59,703 nt of DNA. Source: Streptococcus sobrinus DSM 20742 = ATCC 33478 (GTDB lineage: Bacteria; Bacillota; Bacilli; Lactobacillales; Streptococcaceae). The translations under genes were made by a program, and so were the position numbers. Where the stretch lies: assembly GCF_000686605.1 (NCBI RefSeq), contig NZ_JMLC01000012.1, positions 1 to 59,703 on the forward strand. The letters are read 5' to 3'. The notes under the pieces were generated by a model. The model was not told the origin of the DNA and ran no database searches. It saw only the letters and a program-made list of their open reading frames with translations. Below, piece after piece: positions 40,349-48,672 of this stretch. Position 1 is the first letter of the stretch. Every line of letters starts with the position of its first letter.

Positions 40349-41833
40349 TTAGCCAACATCAGCCTCAAATAAATACAATTGTTTAGCCTGTTCTAGGCTT
40401 TCTAAGGCTTCTACCATGATCCTCATGACACTTTCCTTTCTTTCTCCGAAGAGACCTGCTAGATAACTCATATAAGCCTCCTGCTTTTCCTTTCTCAGCT
40501 GGAGAGTCTGCAATAGTAGAGTTCTAACTGCCCCAATCCAAATACCGCCACCACGGCCAGCTTTGACCTTGTAGAAGACCTTTTGGTCTTCCTTGAGCAG
40601 TTGCAAGACTTTATCCAGGCTTCTTTCAGGAATTTTAAGAGCCTCCCTAATGGCTTTCTTAGAGGTTTGAAGCATTGGGCTATCCACTGAAGTTTCTTCC
40701 CTCAGATAGGCTAGGACATCTTCTTTCCACTCATAGAAATGAGAACGGGTCCGTTGACTACGTTTCTTTTTAAACTTAGTCCAGCCCTGCCTGATAAAGA
40801 GGTCTTTTGTCGTCAAGTTCTCGTTAACCCAGGTCTTACATAACAACAAGATATAATCACTACTAGCTGCTTCGTATTTTTCCGAGTAAGCACTCTTAAC
40901 GATCTTGAGAACTTCCTCTGAGGCGAGAGGTTCGACCAATCGGTCATTGAATTGGTCTAAAACGACCTCACAATCGCCCTGAGAGACACCTGATGAGTAA
41001 TTAGCCAAGGCTAAAGTGAAAAGAACATTGTTCCTTCCCATTTGAGCCTTGGCTCCTTTGATAACCGACTCATTCATCAGCTTTTGATACCAGGGTTCAT
41101 CAATCTGTTTTTTCCCCTGTGTCCCAGAGATAACCGATAAATTGGGCCGTTTAACGGGCCAATCCGATTGTTTCATCGACCAATTAATCCACTCCTCAAA
41201 TGAGTAGCAATAATCAGGATGATAAAACTCTAAGTTATCCTCTCTGGGCATCCTGGCGATTCCAAAGTGGTTGCAGGTCAGATCAACAGGCAAACCCTCT
41301 TTTTGGAAGTAAAGCCTTAGGTTCTGGGAAATAGTTTTAGCCACCTTAATAACCTTAAACTCGGAGCTGGCCGTTACATAGGCTGGCTGAGAAAGAACAA
41401 AGTAGGCTTGATAGCCATGGTCCGATTTTAAAATGGCTGTAGGCATAAATCCCAAGTCAATCGCAGCAGTTAAAATGTCGCTGCTAGTCATGGCATCAGC
41501 CTTTTCAATTTCATCAAAGTCTATAGTGAAGGTATTAATCTGTCTCAGATTATCCTCACTATGGCCCTTAGTAATCTGACGGTTCTTATCGCTGTAAGTT
41601 CCGTATCGATAAACGTTTGGGGTCCAATGAGTAAAAGCCTTTTGGTGACTTTCAACGGCTTCCAGAGACGTTAAGACTAGACCCTTGGCCACAATCATGG
41701 CCTCTTTAGAGCGATACCCGAAGATAGCTCCCTTAGCCCCTTCCTCAGCTGAAGAAAGGCTCCTGAGTTTACTATTCTTAAATCGAGTTTGTCTGAGACC
41801 ATCCTTTAAAATGAGCTCATATATCCCTGTCAT
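40349..41833 (-). CDS. repA: RepA-type replication initiator with primase-like domains
   Basis: A 494-aa protein that should start replication of the circular form. The N-terminal half has features of archaeo-eukaryotic-primase folds: TFTIDFDEIE acidic pair, KSDHGYQAYFVL, and NHFGIARMPR. A helical primase C-terminal-like segment follows (about 255-315), then a helical DNA-binding-type tail. TnGBS elements are known to borrow plasmid replication modules, and the position next to the right end fits. Its ATG overlaps the stop of a 22-aa leader peptide (ATGA), so translation is coupled. Confidence 0.85.
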   Translation of the reverse strand: MTGIYELILKDGLRQTRFKNSKLRSLSSAEEGAKGAIFGYRSKEAMIVAKGLVLTSLEAVESHQKAFTHWTPNVYRYGTYSDKNRQITKGHSEDNLRQINTFTIDFDEIEKADAMTSSDILTAAIDLGFMPTAILKSDHGYQAYFVLSQPAYVTASSEFKVIKVAKTISQNLRLYFQKEGLPVDLTCNHFGIARMPREDNLEFYHPDYCYSFEEWINWSMKQSDWPVKRPNLSVISGTQGKKQIDEPWYQKLMNESVIKGAKAQMGRNNVLFTLALANYSSGVSQGDCEVVLDQFNDRLVEPLASEEVLKIVKSAYSEKYEAASSDYILLLCKTWVNENLTTKDLFIRQGWTKFKKKRSQRTRSHFYEWKEDVLAYLREETSVDSPMLQTSKKAIREALKIPERSLDKVLQLLKEDQKVFYKVKAGRGGGIWIGAVRTLLLQTLQLRKEKQEAYMSYLAGLFGERKESVMRIMVEALESLEQAKQLYLFEADVG

Positions 41834-41898
41834 TCAGTCACTCCCCCATCAGGATTTAAGCCTTCTAGTTGTGTCATTAACTGACGAACACTCGTCAT
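41830..41898 (-). CDS. 22-aa leader peptide coupled to repA
   Basis: GGAGG lies seven bases upstream of an ATG that opens MTSVRQLMTQLEGLNPDGGV (22 codons in all). It stops in GAATGA, overlapping the repA start. Short coupled leader peptides are a known way to control plasmid rep genes. repA has no good ribosome binding site of its own, so this peptide probably sets its expression. Confidence 0.65.
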   Translation of the reverse strand: MTSVRQLMTQLEGLNPDGGVTE

Positions 41899-41913
41899 AT
41901 CGATTCCTCCAAT

Positions 41914-42099
41914 CTATAATCCCATTGTCTCAAATAAATTCAGTTGAACTTCCTGGTGAATTGATTGAGACCTGTTGGTCATTGTATCTGATAAATTAGC
42001 CGTTACAGTTTCTTTTTCTACTGCTGGGGACTCATCATGATCAATAACCTGGTAAATCTCTAATCGATCAATATCCAGGATAATTTCCAAACCTTTCAT
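41914..42099 (-). CDS. Small protein at the head of the rep operon
   Basis: A 61-aa acidic protein. The start at 42099 (MKGLEIILDIDRLEIYQVID) has AAAGGAG upstream; a longer frame to 42177 runs through a terminator hairpin and is unlikely. The C-terminal end (EVQLNLFETMGL) resembles a beta-clamp-binding QLxLF motif, which would suit a replication accessory protein. This is inference from a short motif. Confidence 0.65.
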   Translation of the reverse strand: MKGLEIILDIDRLEIYQVIDHDESPAVEKETVTANLSDTMTNRSQSIHQEVQLNLFETMGL

Positions 42100-42134
42100 G
42101 GTCGCTATCTCCTTTCCTTTTGAATGGATTAAAC

Positions 42135-42170
42135 GAACAAAAAAGAGAACAGATTTTTTAATCTGTCCTC
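42135..42170 (-). terminator. Attenuator-like terminator in the rep leader
   Basis: On the minus strand GAGGACAGATT pairs with AATCTGTTCTC around an AAAA loop and is followed by TTTTTT. It lies between the right end of the element and the first rep gene, so every transcript entering from outside must pass it. That position fits an attenuator. Confidence 0.75.
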
Positions 42171-42195
42171 TAATCAAGGTTATAACTTTTTACTA

Positions 42196-42218
42196 TTCTA
42201 AAAACTCTTACCACTTAC
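42196..42218 (-). repeat. Right terminal inverted repeat
   Basis: Read on the minus strand from 42218 it begins GTAAGTGG and ends TTTTTAGAA, matching the left end at 19 of 23 positions. It abuts the right copy of the 9-bp target duplication. Confidence 0.85.
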
Positions 42219-42227
42219 ACAAAAAAC
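42219..42227. repeat. Target site duplication, right copy
   Basis: ACAAAAAAC, identical to 477-485. Here it still serves as the T-tract of the hpf terminator on the minus strand. Confidence 0.92.
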
Positions 42228-42253
42228 TCTTGAAATATTTTTACTCAAGAGTT
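42222..42253 (-). terminator. hpf terminator
   Basis: On the minus strand AACTCTTGA pairs with TCAAGAGTT and is followed by TTTT. The T-tract is also the insertion target, and its duplication leaves the terminator whole. Confidence 0.85.
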
Positions 42254-42298
42254 CTCATTAATACATAGCCTAACAACTTATTTTCAAATATTTATAAT

Positions 42299-42847
42299 TT
42301 ACTTCGCCTCAATTAGACCAAAGTCCCCATCTTCACGGCGATAGATGACATTGGTTGTGCCATCTTCGGCATCTGTATAGATGAAGAAATCGTGTCCCAG
42401 CAAATCCATTTGCAGGATAGCTTCTTCGGCATCCATTGGTTTCAAGTCAACATTTTTCGTCCGAACGATTTTCGGTTCTGGATTTTCTTCAACTTCTTCA
42501 GCTGCAAATTCGGCCGAGAAGACTTCCCCAGTGGGAACTTTTTCACGATGCTTCTTAGCAATCTTGGTTTTATTCTTACGAATTTGACGTTCGATTTTAT
42601 CTGATACAAGGTCAATTGAACCATAGAGGTCTTGAGAGACATCTTCAGCGCGTAAAGTCATAGAATCAACTGAAATAGTAACTTCAACTTTGGCAGTCTT
42701 TTCACGATAAACTTTCAGATTGACTTTTGCATTTAGCTCTTGTGCTTGATTGAAATATTTCTCAATTTTAGCTAATTTTGATTCTACGTAATTGCGGATA
42801 GCATCAGTAACTTCAATGTTTTCGCCGCGAATACTAAATTTAATCAT
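42299..42847 (-). CDS. hpf: Long-form ribosome hibernation promoting factor
   Basis: A 182-aa protein with an N-terminal S30AE/YfiA domain (about 1-100) that binds the small subunit, and the C-terminal dimerisation domain of the long form (about 125-180, ending GDFGLIEAK). It joins ribosomes into inactive 100S dimers in stationary phase or stress. AGAGGAAG precedes the start. It is the last gene of the competence-side cluster, and in the empty site would lie directly before the rrn operon. Confidence 0.95.
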   Translation of the reverse strand: MIKFSIRGENIEVTDAIRNYVESKLAKIEKYFNQAQELNAKVNLKVYREKTAKVEVTISVDSMTLRAEDVSQDLYGSIDLVSDKIERQIRKNKTKIAKKHREKVPTGEVFSAEFAAEEVEENPEPKIVRTKNVDLKPMDAEEAILQMDLLGHDFFIYTDAEDGTTNVIYRREDGDFGLIEAK

Positions 42848-42888
42848 AGGCTTCCTCTTTCTTGCGTTAAAACGCTTTCTTTTATTTC

Positions 42889-42916
42889 ATTTTACTATAT
42901 TTGAAATTTATTGCAA
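42889..42916 (-). promoter_or_regulatory. hpf promoter
   Basis: The minus strand shows TTGCAA (42916..42911), a 16-bp spacer and TAAAAT (42894..42889). Confidence 0.5.
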
Positions 42917-42922
42917 GGATTT

Positions 42923-43591
42923 TTAGCGGGCCAATGAAAAAGTTTTTATAGTTTTCACTCCTTTTTCATACAAAACTTGCCTTGCCAGAAGAAGTGTCGC
43001 CCCTGTTGTATAGATGTCATCAACCAGTAGAATCCGTTCGGGCAATATTTCTTTATTAGCAACCTGAAAGAATTGTTTTGTTTGCATTCTCTCCTTTCTT
43101 GTCTTATTGGATTGAGTTGGTTTACTTTTCCCTTGGACTTCTAATAGTCTTTGGTAGCTTATTGAAGCATCCTCCAGAAAGCCAGTCACTTGATTGAATT
43201 TCCTCTTTTTAAGACTTTCCTCACTCAAAGGAATGGGAACAATTGTATAGGATTTATAATCCGCTAAAGCCCTTTTAATCTCATTTGAAAAAATTTTTCT
43301 TAACAAATAATCTCCCTGAAACTTATAGGATGAAAAGTACTGCTTCATCATTTCATTATAGATAAAAAGAGCTTGGTGATGGATTTCATGGCCCTGCTTC
43401 TGCCAGCAGAGGCAATCCTGACAAATTCCTTCAACACCAGATTTGTAACAGCTGGAACAGTGCAGGTTATCAATCCTTTCAAAGCGGGACCAACAGTCCT
43501 CGCAAATATAGTTTTTCTTTTGAAACTGAAAGAGGAGCGAGGTGAAACTTTCTTTTTGATGAACGGGTGTATCGCAGAGTAAACAAGTCAT
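42923..43591 (-). CDS. comFC: ComFC, late competence phosphoribosyltransferase-like protein
   Basis: A 222-aa protein with N-terminal zinc-binding cysteine pairs (CLLCD, CEDC, CSSC, CQDCLC) and a C-terminal phosphoribosyltransferase-type fold with ILLVDDIYTTGATL. ComFC works with the ComFA ATPase during uptake of single-stranded DNA. It overlaps comFA by one base, so the two are co-translated. Confidence 0.92.
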   Translation of the reverse strand: MTCLLCDTPVHQKESFTSLLFQFQKKNYICEDCWSRFERIDNLHCSSCYKSGVEGICQDCLCWQKQGHEIHHQALFIYNEMMKQYFSSYKFQGDYLLRKIFSNEIKRALADYKSYTIVPIPLSEESLKKRKFNQVTGFLEDASISYQRLLEVQGKSKPTQSNKTRKERMQTKQFFQVANKEILPERILLVDDIYTTGATLLLARQVLYEKGVKTIKTFSLAR

Positions 43592-44889
43592 TAAAAGCCT
43601 CCTTTTTTATTCATCAGTTTAATATCCTGCAAAGCCCGTCGCATGGCTCGTGTCACCCCTGAGTGGTAAAATCGCAGGAGGCCATTTGGTCGCTTACTAC
43701 TGCGTCCGACGCGGCCAGCAATTTGAATCAAGGATGATTTTGTATAAAGCTTATGGTGAGCATTCAAAACAAAGAGATCAATTTTGGGGAAGGTAACCCC
43801 TCTTTCTAGAATTGTCGTCGAAACTAGGATATCTAACTTGCCCTCTCGAAAGTCTTGAACTAGCTCCAAGCGGTCTTGGGAGCGACTGGAGACAAAGCCA
43901 ATCTTCTCCTTGGGAAAATATTTTTGTAAGAGACGAGCAAACTGCTCTCCCTCAACAATCGTCGGATAAAAAAGCAAAAGCGGAAAGCCTGTTTGTCTCT
44001 GTTGACGGATAGCCTGGCCAAGCTTGACTGGAATTAAGCCCTTGGTCATCTTTTTATCCAAATCCCCCAGCCAGACAAAGGATGGCGAGACAAGGGGATT
44101 GGCATGGAAGCGTCGGGCTAGATGAACCTCTCTGAGTTGCCCCTTCTTGACTTGTTTCTCTAAATTATCAGTTGAGGTGGCTGTCAGAAAGATTTTTGAC
44201 CCTTGGGGCTTGAGGGCATTGGCTACGGCATGGTAGAGGCTCTGATCGTCCACAAAAGGAAAGGCATCAACCTCGTCAATCACAATGAGGTCAAAGGCCT
44301 GGCGAAATTTAAAGAGTTGATGGACGGTTGAAATCAAAAGGGGAGAGCGGTGATAGTCTTCTGAATTGGCATATAAGAGGGAAATCGGACAGCTAAAATC
44401 ACGACTAAGACGTTGATAAAGCTCACGGCAAACGTCAATTCTTGGGCTAACTAAAGCGACTACCTTTCCTTTAGCAAGTCGATTGGCTAGAGCACGGTAA
44501 ATCATCTCGGTCTTACCTGAGCCCGTAACAGCATGAACTAAAATATTTTCTCTTTTTTCAACTGCTTCAAGGAGAATATCTGAAACTTCCTTCTGGTAAG
44601 GCGTTAATTGTCCCTGCCAACGCAGATAAGCTCCTTTGGTGAAAGGCTTTTGCTCAAAATAATAAAGGTGATCCAGAGTGGTCAAGCGGCCAAAAACAAT
44701 ACAGTTGCGACAATAAGACGAACCGTCTGGCAATGTCCACTCTGGCAATAAGAGATGGTTGCAGCGAGCACAGTAATATTTCCCAGATTTTTTAATTGTA
44801 GCAGGCAGGACCGAAGCCTTATCACGTAAGTCGTCCGGGACTTGATCGGCAGTCAACTGCCAGCCATAGTAATTTTTCATATCTTTCAT
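43591..44889 (-). CDS. comFA: ComFA, DNA-uptake ATPase
   Basis: A 432-aa superfamily 2 helicase-like ATPase that powers inward transport of single-stranded DNA in competent cells. It has a four-cysteine zinc site (CARC...CRNC, about residues 40-65), Walker A AVTGSGKTE, DEVD box VIDEVDAF, and C-terminal motifs with QIAGRVGR. The cin box at 44899-44906 puts it in the late competence regulon. An ATG at 44880 is an alternative start. Confidence 0.94.
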   Translation of the reverse strand: MKDMKNYYGWQLTADQVPDDLRDKASVLPATIKKSGKYYCARCNHLLLPEWTLPDGSSYCRNCIVFGRLTTLDHLYYFEQKPFTKGAYLRWQGQLTPYQKEVSDILLEAVEKRENILVHAVTGSGKTEMIYRALANRLAKGKVVALVSPRIDVCRELYQRLSRDFSCPISLLYANSEDYHRSPLLISTVHQLFKFRQAFDLIVIDEVDAFPFVDDQSLYHAVANALKPQGSKIFLTATSTDNLEKQVKKGQLREVHLARRFHANPLVSPSFVWLGDLDKKMTKGLIPVKLGQAIRQQRQTGFPLLLFYPTIVEGEQFARLLQKYFPKEKIGFVSSRSQDRLELVQDFREGKLDILVSTTILERGVTFPKIDLFVLNAHHKLYTKSSLIQIAGRVGRSSKRPNGLLRFYHSGVTRAMRRALQDIKLMNKKGGF

Positions 44890-44898
44890 TTACTTATC

Positions 44899-44906
44899 TA
44901 TTCGCA
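44899..44906 (-). promoter_or_regulatory. ComX (sigma-X) cin box for comFA-comFC
   Basis: The minus strand reads TGCGAATA, one base from the streptococcal consensus TACGAATA. It lies about 10 bp before comFA, so the leader is very short. It overlaps the -35 of the divergent yigZ promoter. Confidence 0.8.
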
Positions 44907-44929
44907 GTAGAAATGAAATGTGATAAAAT
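44901..44929 (+). promoter_or_regulatory. yigZ promoter giving a probably leaderless mRNA
   Basis: TTCGCA (44901-44906), a 17-bp spacer and TAAAAT (44924-44929) on the plus strand would start transcription at or next to the ATG at 44936. No ribosome binding site is present before that ATG. Confidence 0.5.
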
Positions 44930-44935
44930 TTTCTT

Positions 44936-45574
44936 ATGAATTATAAAACAATTGCCAAAGATACCAGCTTTGAAGAGGACATCAAAAAATCCCGCTTTAT
45001 CTGTCAGCTCAAGCGGGTGAATTCAGAGGAAGAGGCGAGAGAGTTTATTGCAGCTATCAAGAAGGACTATCATAAGGCTAATCATTCCTGCTCAGCTATG
45101 ATTATTGGTCAGGATTCACAGATCAAACGCTCCAGTGACGATGGCGAACCCAGTGGAACAGCAGGAATTCCCATGCTGACAGTTTTAGAAAAGCAGAGGC
45201 TGACCAATGTCGTTGCCGTAGTAACCCGCTACTTTGGCGGAATCAAATTAGGGGCGGGCGGGTTAATCCGTGCCTACTCTGGTGCGGTTGCCCACGCCCT
45301 TCTTCGAGCTGGCTTGGTTGAGGTCAAGGAACAAGAGGGCATTCAACTTGAACTATCCTATCCTCAATATCAAACCTTGGCCAACTTTTTGGCCCAGGAA
45401 GGCCTGCAAGAGCAAGACACAGACTTTACGGACAAGGTTTTAACGACTATTTATGTTGACCCTGATAAGGTGGAGCCCACTTATTCCGCCTTGGTTGAAT
45501 TTTACCAGGGGAAAGTAAGCAGTCGCAAGGCTGGTCATAAAATTGTCCAAGTTCCTCTTGATTCAAATAGTTGA
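44936..45574 (+). CDS. yigZ: YigZ/IMPACT family protein
   Basis: A 212-aa protein with the UPF0029/Impact N-terminal domain (DDGEPSGTAGIPML, TRYFGGIKLGAGGLIRAY) and a C-terminal ferredoxin-like domain. Homologues are linked to translation control, but the bacterial function is not settled. It is divergent from comFA, as in other streptococci. The lack of a ribosome binding site and the position of the -10 box point to a leaderless transcript. Confidence 0.92.
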   Translation: MNYKTIAKDTSFEEDIKKSRFICQLKRVNSEEEAREFIAAIKKDYHKANHSCSAMIIGQDSQIKRSSDDGEPSGTAGIPMLTVLEKQRLTNVVAVVTRYFGGIKLGAGGLIRAYSGAVAHALLRAGLVEVKEQEGIQLELSYPQYQTLANFLAQEGLQEQDTDFTDKVLTTIYVDPDKVEPTYSALVEFYQGKVSSRKAGHKIVQVPLDSNS

Positions 45575-45579
45575 TAACA

Positions 45580-45607
45580 ATTCCCTATCACTTGATAGGG
45601 AATTTGT
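45580..45607 (+). terminator. yigZ terminator
   Basis: ATTCCCTATC pairs with GATAGGGAAT and is followed by a T-rich stretch. Confidence 0.75.
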
Positions 45608-45609
45608 AT

Positions 45610-45638
45610 TTTACAGATGCTCCTTTGACGGCTATACT
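45610..45638 (+). promoter_or_regulatory. cysK promoter
   Basis: TTTACA (45610-45615), a 17-bp spacer and TATACT (45633-45638), followed by AGAGGTG before the cysK ATG. Confidence 0.65.
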
Positions 45639-45673
45639 ATTAGCAATTCTAAGAATCTTTGAGAGGTGAAAGT

Positions 45674-46603
45674 ATGACAAAACTTTATGATAACGTGACA
45701 GAACTGATTGGCAATACACCGATTGTTAAACTCAACAAGAGTGTTCCTGAAGGAGCAGCTGATGTCTATGTAAAACTCGAATCCTTTAACCCTGGCTCTT
45801 CTGTTAAGGACCGGATTGCCTTGGCCATGATTGAAGATGCTGAACAGAAGGGGCTTTTGAAACCAGGCGGTATTATTGTTGAGCCAACCAGCGGTAATAC
45901 TGGTATCGGCCTGGCCTGGGTTGGGGCTGCCAAGGGCTACAAAGTTATTATTACAATGCCTGAAACAATGAGCGTTGAACGTCGCAAGATTATTCAAGCC
46001 TACGGAGCTCAATTAGTTCTCACACCTGGTAGCGAAGGAATGAAGGGTGCTATTCAGAAGGCTAAAGATTTGGCTGCCGAAATCGGTGGTTGGGTGCCGC
46101 TACAATTTAACAACCCTGCTAATCCTGCCATTCACGAATCCACTACTGGAGCGGAAATCATTGATGCTTTTGGCCCAACTGGCCTAGATGCCTTTGTTGC
46201 TGGTGTTGGTACCGGTGGCACTCTCTCCGGTGTTTCCCACGCCCTCAAAAAAGTCAATCCAGATGTTAAGATTTACGCTGTTGAAGCAGATGAATCAGCT
46301 ATTCTGTCTGGTGATAAACCTGGCCCCCATAAGATTCAAGGGATTTCTGCTGGATTTATCCCAGATACCTTGGATACTGACTCTTACGATGACATTGTCC
46401 GCGTCAAATCCGATGACGCTATTGCAACCGGTCGAGTTATCGGTGGCCACGAAGGCTTCTTGCCTGGTATCTCTTCATCGGCTGCAATCTATGCGGCTCT
46501 CCAAGTAGCTAAGGAACTTGGAGCTGGCAAGAAGGTCTTGGCCCTCCTGCCTGACAATGGCGAACGCTATCTATCAACTAGTCTTTATGACTTTGAAAAT
46601 TAA
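45674..46603 (+). CDS. cysK: Cysteine synthase A
   Basis: A 309-aa PLP enzyme that makes cysteine from O-acetylserine and sulfide. The PLP lysine is K45 in GSSVKDR; SGNTG and GTGGTLSG bind the cofactor. The start at 45674 has AGAGGTG five to six bases upstream; an in-frame TTG at 45659 lies within that site. It is monocistronic, with hairpins following. Confidence 0.96.
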   Translation: MTKLYDNVTELIGNTPIVKLNKSVPEGAADVYVKLESFNPGSSVKDRIALAMIEDAEQKGLLKPGGIIVEPTSGNTGIGLAWVGAAKGYKVIITMPETMSVERRKIIQAYGAQLVLTPGSEGMKGAIQKAKDLAAEIGGWVPLQFNNPANPAIHESTTGAEIIDAFGPTGLDAFVAGVGTGGTLSGVSHALKKVNPDVKIYAVEADESAILSGDKPGPHKIQGISAGFIPDTLDTDSYDDIVRVKSDDAIATGRVIGGHEGFLPGISSSAAIYAALQVAKELGAGKKVLALLPDNGERYLSTSLYDFEN

Positions 46604-46626
46604 GCTTGGTTAACAAATCACATAAA

Positions 46627-46697
46627 AGAAGAAGCCTTGTGAAGGCTTCTTGAAATAAATAATCATTGGCCCGAGTCCGCTCAGGCCAATTATTATT
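46627..46697 (+). terminator. cysK terminator hairpins
   Basis: Two hairpins follow the gene: GAAGCCTT/AAGGCTTC (46631-46649), and ATTGGCC/GGCCAAT (46665-46690) ending in TATTATTTTT. The second is the more convincing terminator. Confidence 0.65.
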
Positions 46698-46751
46698 TTT
46701 AAAAGTACTAAAGTAGAAGGGGTCAGAGTTCACCTGCCATTTTCTAAGCAT

Positions 46752-46822
46752 ACAAAAAGAGGCTCACTTCAGCCTCTCTGATGCCAAAGCCGAATGATCT
46801 AATTGTCATTCGGCCCTTTGGC
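46752..46822 (-). terminator. Terminator of the lia-side operon
   Basis: On the minus strand a long stem right after the S1 gene (GCCAAAG...CTTTGGC, 46783-46822) is followed by AGAGGCT...AGCCTCT with TTTTT (46752-46777). Confidence 0.75.
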
Positions 46823-47172
46823 TATTTGAGATAATCTAAACCTTCTTTGACCCAAGTTTCCATACTGTCAGCTAGTGGTTTGAAGCCAATCTTATAACGA
46901 CTGTTAGAAAAGCGGTGGCGATGGGAAAAATGGTGGTGTTCTTCTTCCAGGGTCCGCATGGACAGACTGGCTTTTTGGCTAAATTCATCGTAGTCTACAA
47001 CCTGAACCAAGACTTCTTGGTCAAGTTTGAGGGTGTCAAAAATATTTTCAATATAGCCGGTCTTAATCTCTGAAATATGAATCAAGCCAGTCGTCCCGTT
47101 TTCAAGAGCCACAAAGGCTCCGTAGGGCTTGACACCAGTAATGACCCCCTTGTATTTTTCACCAATTTTCAT
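46822..47172 (-). CDS. cvfD: S1-domain RNA-binding protein (CvfD/GSP13-like)
   Basis: A 116-aa protein that is essentially one S1 RNA-binding domain (residues 1-75: GVITGVKPYGAFVAL, GLIHISEI, SLSMRTL) with a His/Arg-rich C-terminal end. CvfD/GSP13-type proteins bind RNA or ribosomes and adjust expression under stress. It overlaps the upstream HAD-cyclophilin gene by one base. Confidence 0.85.
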   Translation of the reverse strand: MKIGEKYKGVITGVKPYGAFVALENGTTGLIHISEIKTGYIENIFDTLKLDQEVLVQVVDYDEFSQKASLSMRTLEEEHHHFSHRHRFSNSRYKIGFKPLADSMETWVKEGLDYLK

Positions 47173-48569
47173 TAGTCTTCAACCTCAATGGTTTCAATAG
47201 TGACAGCCTCCAAAGGCTTATCTTGGGCACCGGTTTCGACAGCTGCAATCTTGTCCAAAACTTCAAAAGAAGCCTGGTCGGCCAATTGACCAAAGACGGT
47301 ATGGCGACGGTCCAGATGAGGCGTACCACCTGCCAGATAGGCATCAGCAATCGCTTCTGGCCAGCCCCCACGCTTCAATTCCTTGGCCGAGTAGGGGAAA
47401 TTTTTATTTTGCACAATGAAGAACTGACTGCCATTGGTATTGGGACCAGCATTAGCCATAGACAGGGCACCACGCAGGTTGTAGAGCTCTTCTGAAAATT
47501 CATCTTCAAAACTTTCACCGTAGATGGACTCGCCTCCCATGCCGGTAGCAGTTGGGTCCCCTCCCTGAACCATAAAGTCAGGAATAATCCGATGGAAAAT
47601 CACGCCGTCATAATAGCCATCCTTAGCCAGAGCAATAAAGTTAGCCACGGTCTTAGGAGCCTGTTCAGGGAAGAGCCTAACCTTCAAGTCTCCTTGATTG
47701 GTCTTAATTGTGGCCAGGGGGCCTTCGTGATTATCTAAATCTAATTGTGGGAAGTGTAATTCTTTTTCAACCAAATCTAATTCCTCCAAGGCATATAAAA
47801 TGCCATCTTCTTCTACGCTTTTTGTAACAAAATCGGCCTTATCCTTGAGCTCAGGAACAGCATTGCCCATAGCAATCTTGAGGCCAACATAGTCAAACAT
47901 TTCCAGATCATTGGGACCATCACCAAAAAAGAGAACATTTTCTGGTCTCAGTCCCACTTTGTCCAAGACATGCGCAACACCTGATGCTTTTGATGTATTA
48001 TAAAGCACGACATCAGATGAATGCGGATGCCAGGGGACTAGCCGTAAATGGTCCGCCAAATCTTCAGGCAGTTGCAAATCCGGATTATCCTTTGAAAAGG
48101 TCCACATATGATAGACATCATCAGTTTTGTGAAATTCCGGATTGACACGAGTCTGGCCATAAACAGGTACCAAGGCATCATCGATTAGAGGGACACGAGT
48201 AGAAATGACGGCCTCATCCTTACCAGCAAAACCATATTCGATATTTTCGTCCTCAGCCCAGGCAACATAGGAATCCTTAATCGAAGCCGGCATGGGGTTA
48301 TCATAGATAACCTTACCGTTACCATCAATGACATAGGCTCCATTAATCGTGACAAAATAATCTGGGTGGAGTTCTCTAATCTCAGGAACCACCCCGTACA
48401 TGGCACGTCCAGAAGCGATTCCTGTCAAGATTCCTTTTTTCTTAAGCTCTTTAAAAGCCCGCTTAATAGACTCAGGCATATAACCAGAGTCTTTGATTCT
48501 CAAGGTGTCATCAATATCAAAAAATACAATCTTAATCTTCTTGGCCTTGTATTTTGTTTTTGCGTCCAT
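47172..48569 (-). CDS. Fusion of HAD-IIB hydrolase and cyclophilin-type peptidyl-prolyl isomerase
   Basis: A 465-aa two-domain protein. Residues about 10-265 are a Cof-like HAD phosphatase ([19 protein letters not shown]). Residues about 275-465 are a cyclophilin ([25 protein letters not shown]). The fusion is known in streptococci and sits with the lia genes. The HAD substrate is unknown; the isomerase part probably acts on cytoplasmic proteins, as there is no signal peptide. Confidence 0.9.
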   Translation of the reverse strand: MDAKTKYKAKKIKIVFFDIDDTLRIKDSGYMPESIKRAFKELKKKGILTGIASGRAMYGVVPEIRELHPDYFVTINGAYVIDGNGKVIYDNPMPASIKDSYVAWAEDENIEYGFAGKDEAVISTRVPLIDDALVPVYGQTRVNPEFHKTDDVYHMWTFSKDNPDLQLPEDLADHLRLVPWHPHSSDVVLYNTSKASGVAHVLDKVGLRPENVLFFGDGPNDLEMFDYVGLKIAMGNAVPELKDKADFVTKSVEEDGILYALEELDLVEKELHFPQLDLDNHEGPLATIKTNQGDLKVRLFPEQAPKTVANFIALAKDGYYDGVIFHRIIPDFMVQGGDPTATGMGGESIYGESFEDEFSEELYNLRGALSMANAGPNTNGSQFFIVQNKNFPYSAKELKRGGWPEAIADAYLAGGTPHLDRRHTVFGQLADQASFEVLDKIAAVETGAQDKPLEAVTIETIEVED

Positions 48570-48672
48570 GAAAGAGTTTCCTATCTTATTTTAATGGTTC
48601 ATCAAGCCAAGAAGCTGGACAATAGTCAGCTGACTGATAGACTTGCTGAACCGTCACCTTTTATTATAGCAT

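Larger units (their letters stand above)
486..42218. mobile_element. TnGBS-like integrative and conjugative element, 41.7 kb
   Basis: The ends were found by aligning the left end with the reverse complement of the right end. They match at 19 of 23 positions, again around an ATAACC...AGAGG block further in, and are flanked by a perfect 9-bp duplication. The element has a Mutator/ISLre2-related DDE transposase at one end, a replication gene at the other, ParA partition genes, oriT with a MobP2-like relaxase, and a full type IV secretion set. TnGBS elements are known to combine DDE transposition, plasmid-type replication and conjugation and to insert about 15-17 bp upstream of sigma-A -35 boxes; the distance here is 16 bp. 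No tyrosine or serine recombinase and no tRNA attachment site is present. Confidence 0.9.

Noticed and set aside
486..42218. A phage-type integrase or tRNA attachment site
   Set aside because: No tyrosine or serine recombinase motif and no tRNA gene is seen; the transposase, terminal repeats and 9-bp duplication explain mobility.
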